Shown here: piece by piece, positions 62,160 through 64,000 of the stretch
How the letters are laid out: the number at the start of each line of letters is the position of its first letter
How positions within the stretch are numbered: position 1 is the stretch's first letter
Assembly: GCA_018340375.1 (NCBI GenBank)
Contig: JAFFJZ010000003.1
Coordinates: forward strand, 10,168,001-10,232,000
Length of the DNA stretch: 64,000 nucleotides
Reading direction: 5' to 3'
Origin: Gonatopus flavifemur
Lineage: Eukaryota; Arthropoda; Insecta; Hymenoptera; Dryinidae
Made by a program: the position numbers and the translations under genes
The notes under the pieces: model-generated
What the model saw: the letters and a program-made list of their open reading frames with translations, nothing else
Database searches by the model: none
Told to the model about the DNA's origin: nothing

Positions 62160-62460
62160 ATGTGAACAAAGCGAGCGCTATTCGCAACGTTAGATGTTGA
62201 CTGGAACAGGCGTGATTAAAAATATCAAAATGTGAGTGAAGTGCAGTGATGCCAGAAACCAAGTTTTGCCCCCTCCGTCAAGTCCAATTTGTATAGAAAT
62301 TTCATACACACAATGCAGCGTATCACAAAAATGCGAGCGCAGCGAGCGATATCCAAATTATAAACATTCAAATGAAGTTAGCTTCATTTATTTTTGAATG
62401 AAAACGTCGCAAAAGCATTGAAGCGAAGTGCGATCCACACTCAATAATAACAGACAAATT
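62160..62460. repeat. Possible dispersed repeat with AGCGAGCG words
   Basis: AAAGCGAGCGCTATTCGC at 62169, GCGAGCGCAGCGAGCG at 62332 and TTGAAGCGAAGTGCGATC at 62419 are related words. AAATGAAG-TTAG-CTTCATTT (62371-62390) is a perfect hairpin. GC-rich words in AT-rich DNA suggest an eroded interspersed repeat. Confidence 0.3.
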
Positions 62461-64000
62461 TATGTAACCTCCTTGGCACCTAATGAATCCGATTTCATTT
62501 GACATAATTTTTCAATATATTTTTTGATGGTATCTAAGGGAGACAATTATTCTTGTCAGAAATCGAGCAGAAACGAGAAGATTAGCGTGAAGAAATAAAT
62601 ATCTAGTCAAAATATGGATGAATGGCTTGATTTTGTTGTCACTACAGATGAAGCTGAAACTCCAGCACTCCAGTGGCAAACCCGCTCAGTTGAAAGTCAC
62701 CTAATCAATTCCTGATACGATCAAACATCAATTTTTCACATCATTAATATGTTGATCCACATATCAGTTACTTCGATGAACATTTTTCCAAGTACAACAA
62801 AGATTTTTATCGGCACTATACCGATAGAACACTCCGTTGAAATTCGAATCCTAATTGGTAAAGTTCTAATAAAAAATCCAAGGTTGTAAGAAAAACCAAT
62901 ATCCACGCATGAATTTATTATTTTGAAACTCCGTTGAGAAAATATTGTTGAAAACGATTCACCATTACGATTTGTTGCTTCCTCGCGTGAAATAAATATG
63001 AAGAAAGGAAGATGTAGATGGATAAAGTGAGTCATTAAAAGGATTGTTCATGAATCATACATGGGGATGAACGTGAGGACTTATACCTAGATCATCCGGA
63101 ATAATAACGTTAACTTCGGCAAATGTATTTTCTAAAGTGAATTTTACAAGGATTCTCCTTTTGACAACATTTCTTTTCAAAGTTCAATTTCAATGACTTC
63201 TGCTTTCTTTTTACGACTTATAGGAGTTGAGTATTTTTAAACAAAACAAAAACCAGCAGTCGCTTTTCGCGTGGTCAGAATATAATTACAGATCGGAACT
63301 GGGATATTATTAGAAATTTAATCACCGTTATTATACAAATTATAGTATATAGTATACACATGAGATATCCTACCAATTGATTAGTGTCTTTTTTTTCACT
63401 TCTTGTATCGTATCAAGTACGTAGAGGAATTGAGTTTGCAATGAATTCAGAATACAGTAATGATCGCGAATATTTAAGAACAAAATCTGAAACAGAAATC
63501 ATATAGAATGTCTATTATTTTTTAATATATGTTTGATTTTACATTGTGTTAAACATTTGATTATTCCTAAAGAAATTCAAATGCCTTTTTCTTTCTCTAC
63601 TTCTACAGAAATGGCTAAGAGGAAAGTAAAAATAATGAATCATAGTTGAAGACACTATCTGAATGATTTAGAGATTGATTACAAACAAATTATTTAGATT
63701 TCTTTGCATACAATCTCATACTTTGTATATGGGAGAAGAGAAACATGTTTTTAAAATTTATTTGAAAATAAATTCCTCACCCTCAAAAAATGAGACTTTA
63801 TTCTTCAAGCTTTTACTTGGAATTTTTTATTTTCTAGCAAAGTTCTAAGGGTATTCGCGTAGAGATCAATTGATATAATATCTAACGATTTCGGAAACAT
63901 CTGGTTCAGAAATTTGGTGCCAAGCTTGCGAAGATGTGGTATTAAATTGGAAGAGATCTTTTTTTTCCATAGTGTAGGGTTTGGAACTCTGCAATTCTCT
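62461..64000. other. AT-rich stretch to the window end
   Basis: No gene, RNA or repeat was recognised. Confidence 0.55.

Overview
The window reads as AT-rich eukaryotic non-coding DNA, most likely from an arthropod and plausibly an insect such as a hymenopteran. The basis is frequent (TA)n, (GA)n, (GAA)n and CpG-containing (ACG)n/(CGT)n microsatellites, short foldback DNA transposons, stop codons dense in all frames, and no operons, ribosome-binding sites or prokaryotic gene packing. The species cannot be named from the sequence, and the hymenopteran guess rests only on the general look of the repeats.

No protein-coding gene could be supported. The open frames are short (longest 190 codons) and scattered on both strands. 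Many of them translate microsatellites into runs of Val, Glu, Phe, His or Ser, and none shows a domain I recognise. The window is therefore probably a large intron or an intergenic interval. Small exons cannot be excluded by eye.

The main content is a population of short non-autonomous TIR/foldback elements. The dominant group has ends close to CACGGAGAAA, often flanked by TA, as expected of the Tc1/mariner superfamily. Members or relatives lie at 7787-7970, 8175-8312, 17516-17692, 24346-24841 (with a second one nested at 24521-24660), 37401-37615, 37618-37888, 38923-39348 and 46392-46610, with a single end at 39429. The one at 38923-39348 sits inside an older element (38728-39408). A relative of that older element at 14287-14480 has the same site empty. 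Other inverted-repeat elements are at 193-360, 22982-23249, 28060-28125, 42967-43413, 49301-49994 and 52697-52923. A tRNA-derived, SINE-like sequence with A and B boxes is on the minus strand at 43173-43246.

Layout: 0-7.7 kb is mostly unstructured, with some microsatellites. At 7.7-8.3 kb there are two hairpin elements. From 8.3 to 17 kb simple repeats dominate, with one old element and a CTCF-like site at 9129. At 17-18.4 kb there is a possible dispersed repeat, a near-perfect hairpin element and a GC/GAGA-rich candidate regulatory block. At 22.9-24.9 kb lie a foldback element and a nested pair. From 25 to 37 kb the sequence is sparse, with palindromes and microsatellites. At 37.4-39.5 kb there is a dense transposon cluster, and at 43-44.8 kb the tRNA-like sequence and a trinucleotide-repeat cluster. 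At 46.4, 49.3 and 52.7 kb there are three further elements. A block with PHO/YY1- and CTCF-like motifs lies at 56.15-56.35 kb, and 57-64 kb is largely featureless. No new gene system was found; the nested transposon history is the most informative signal.
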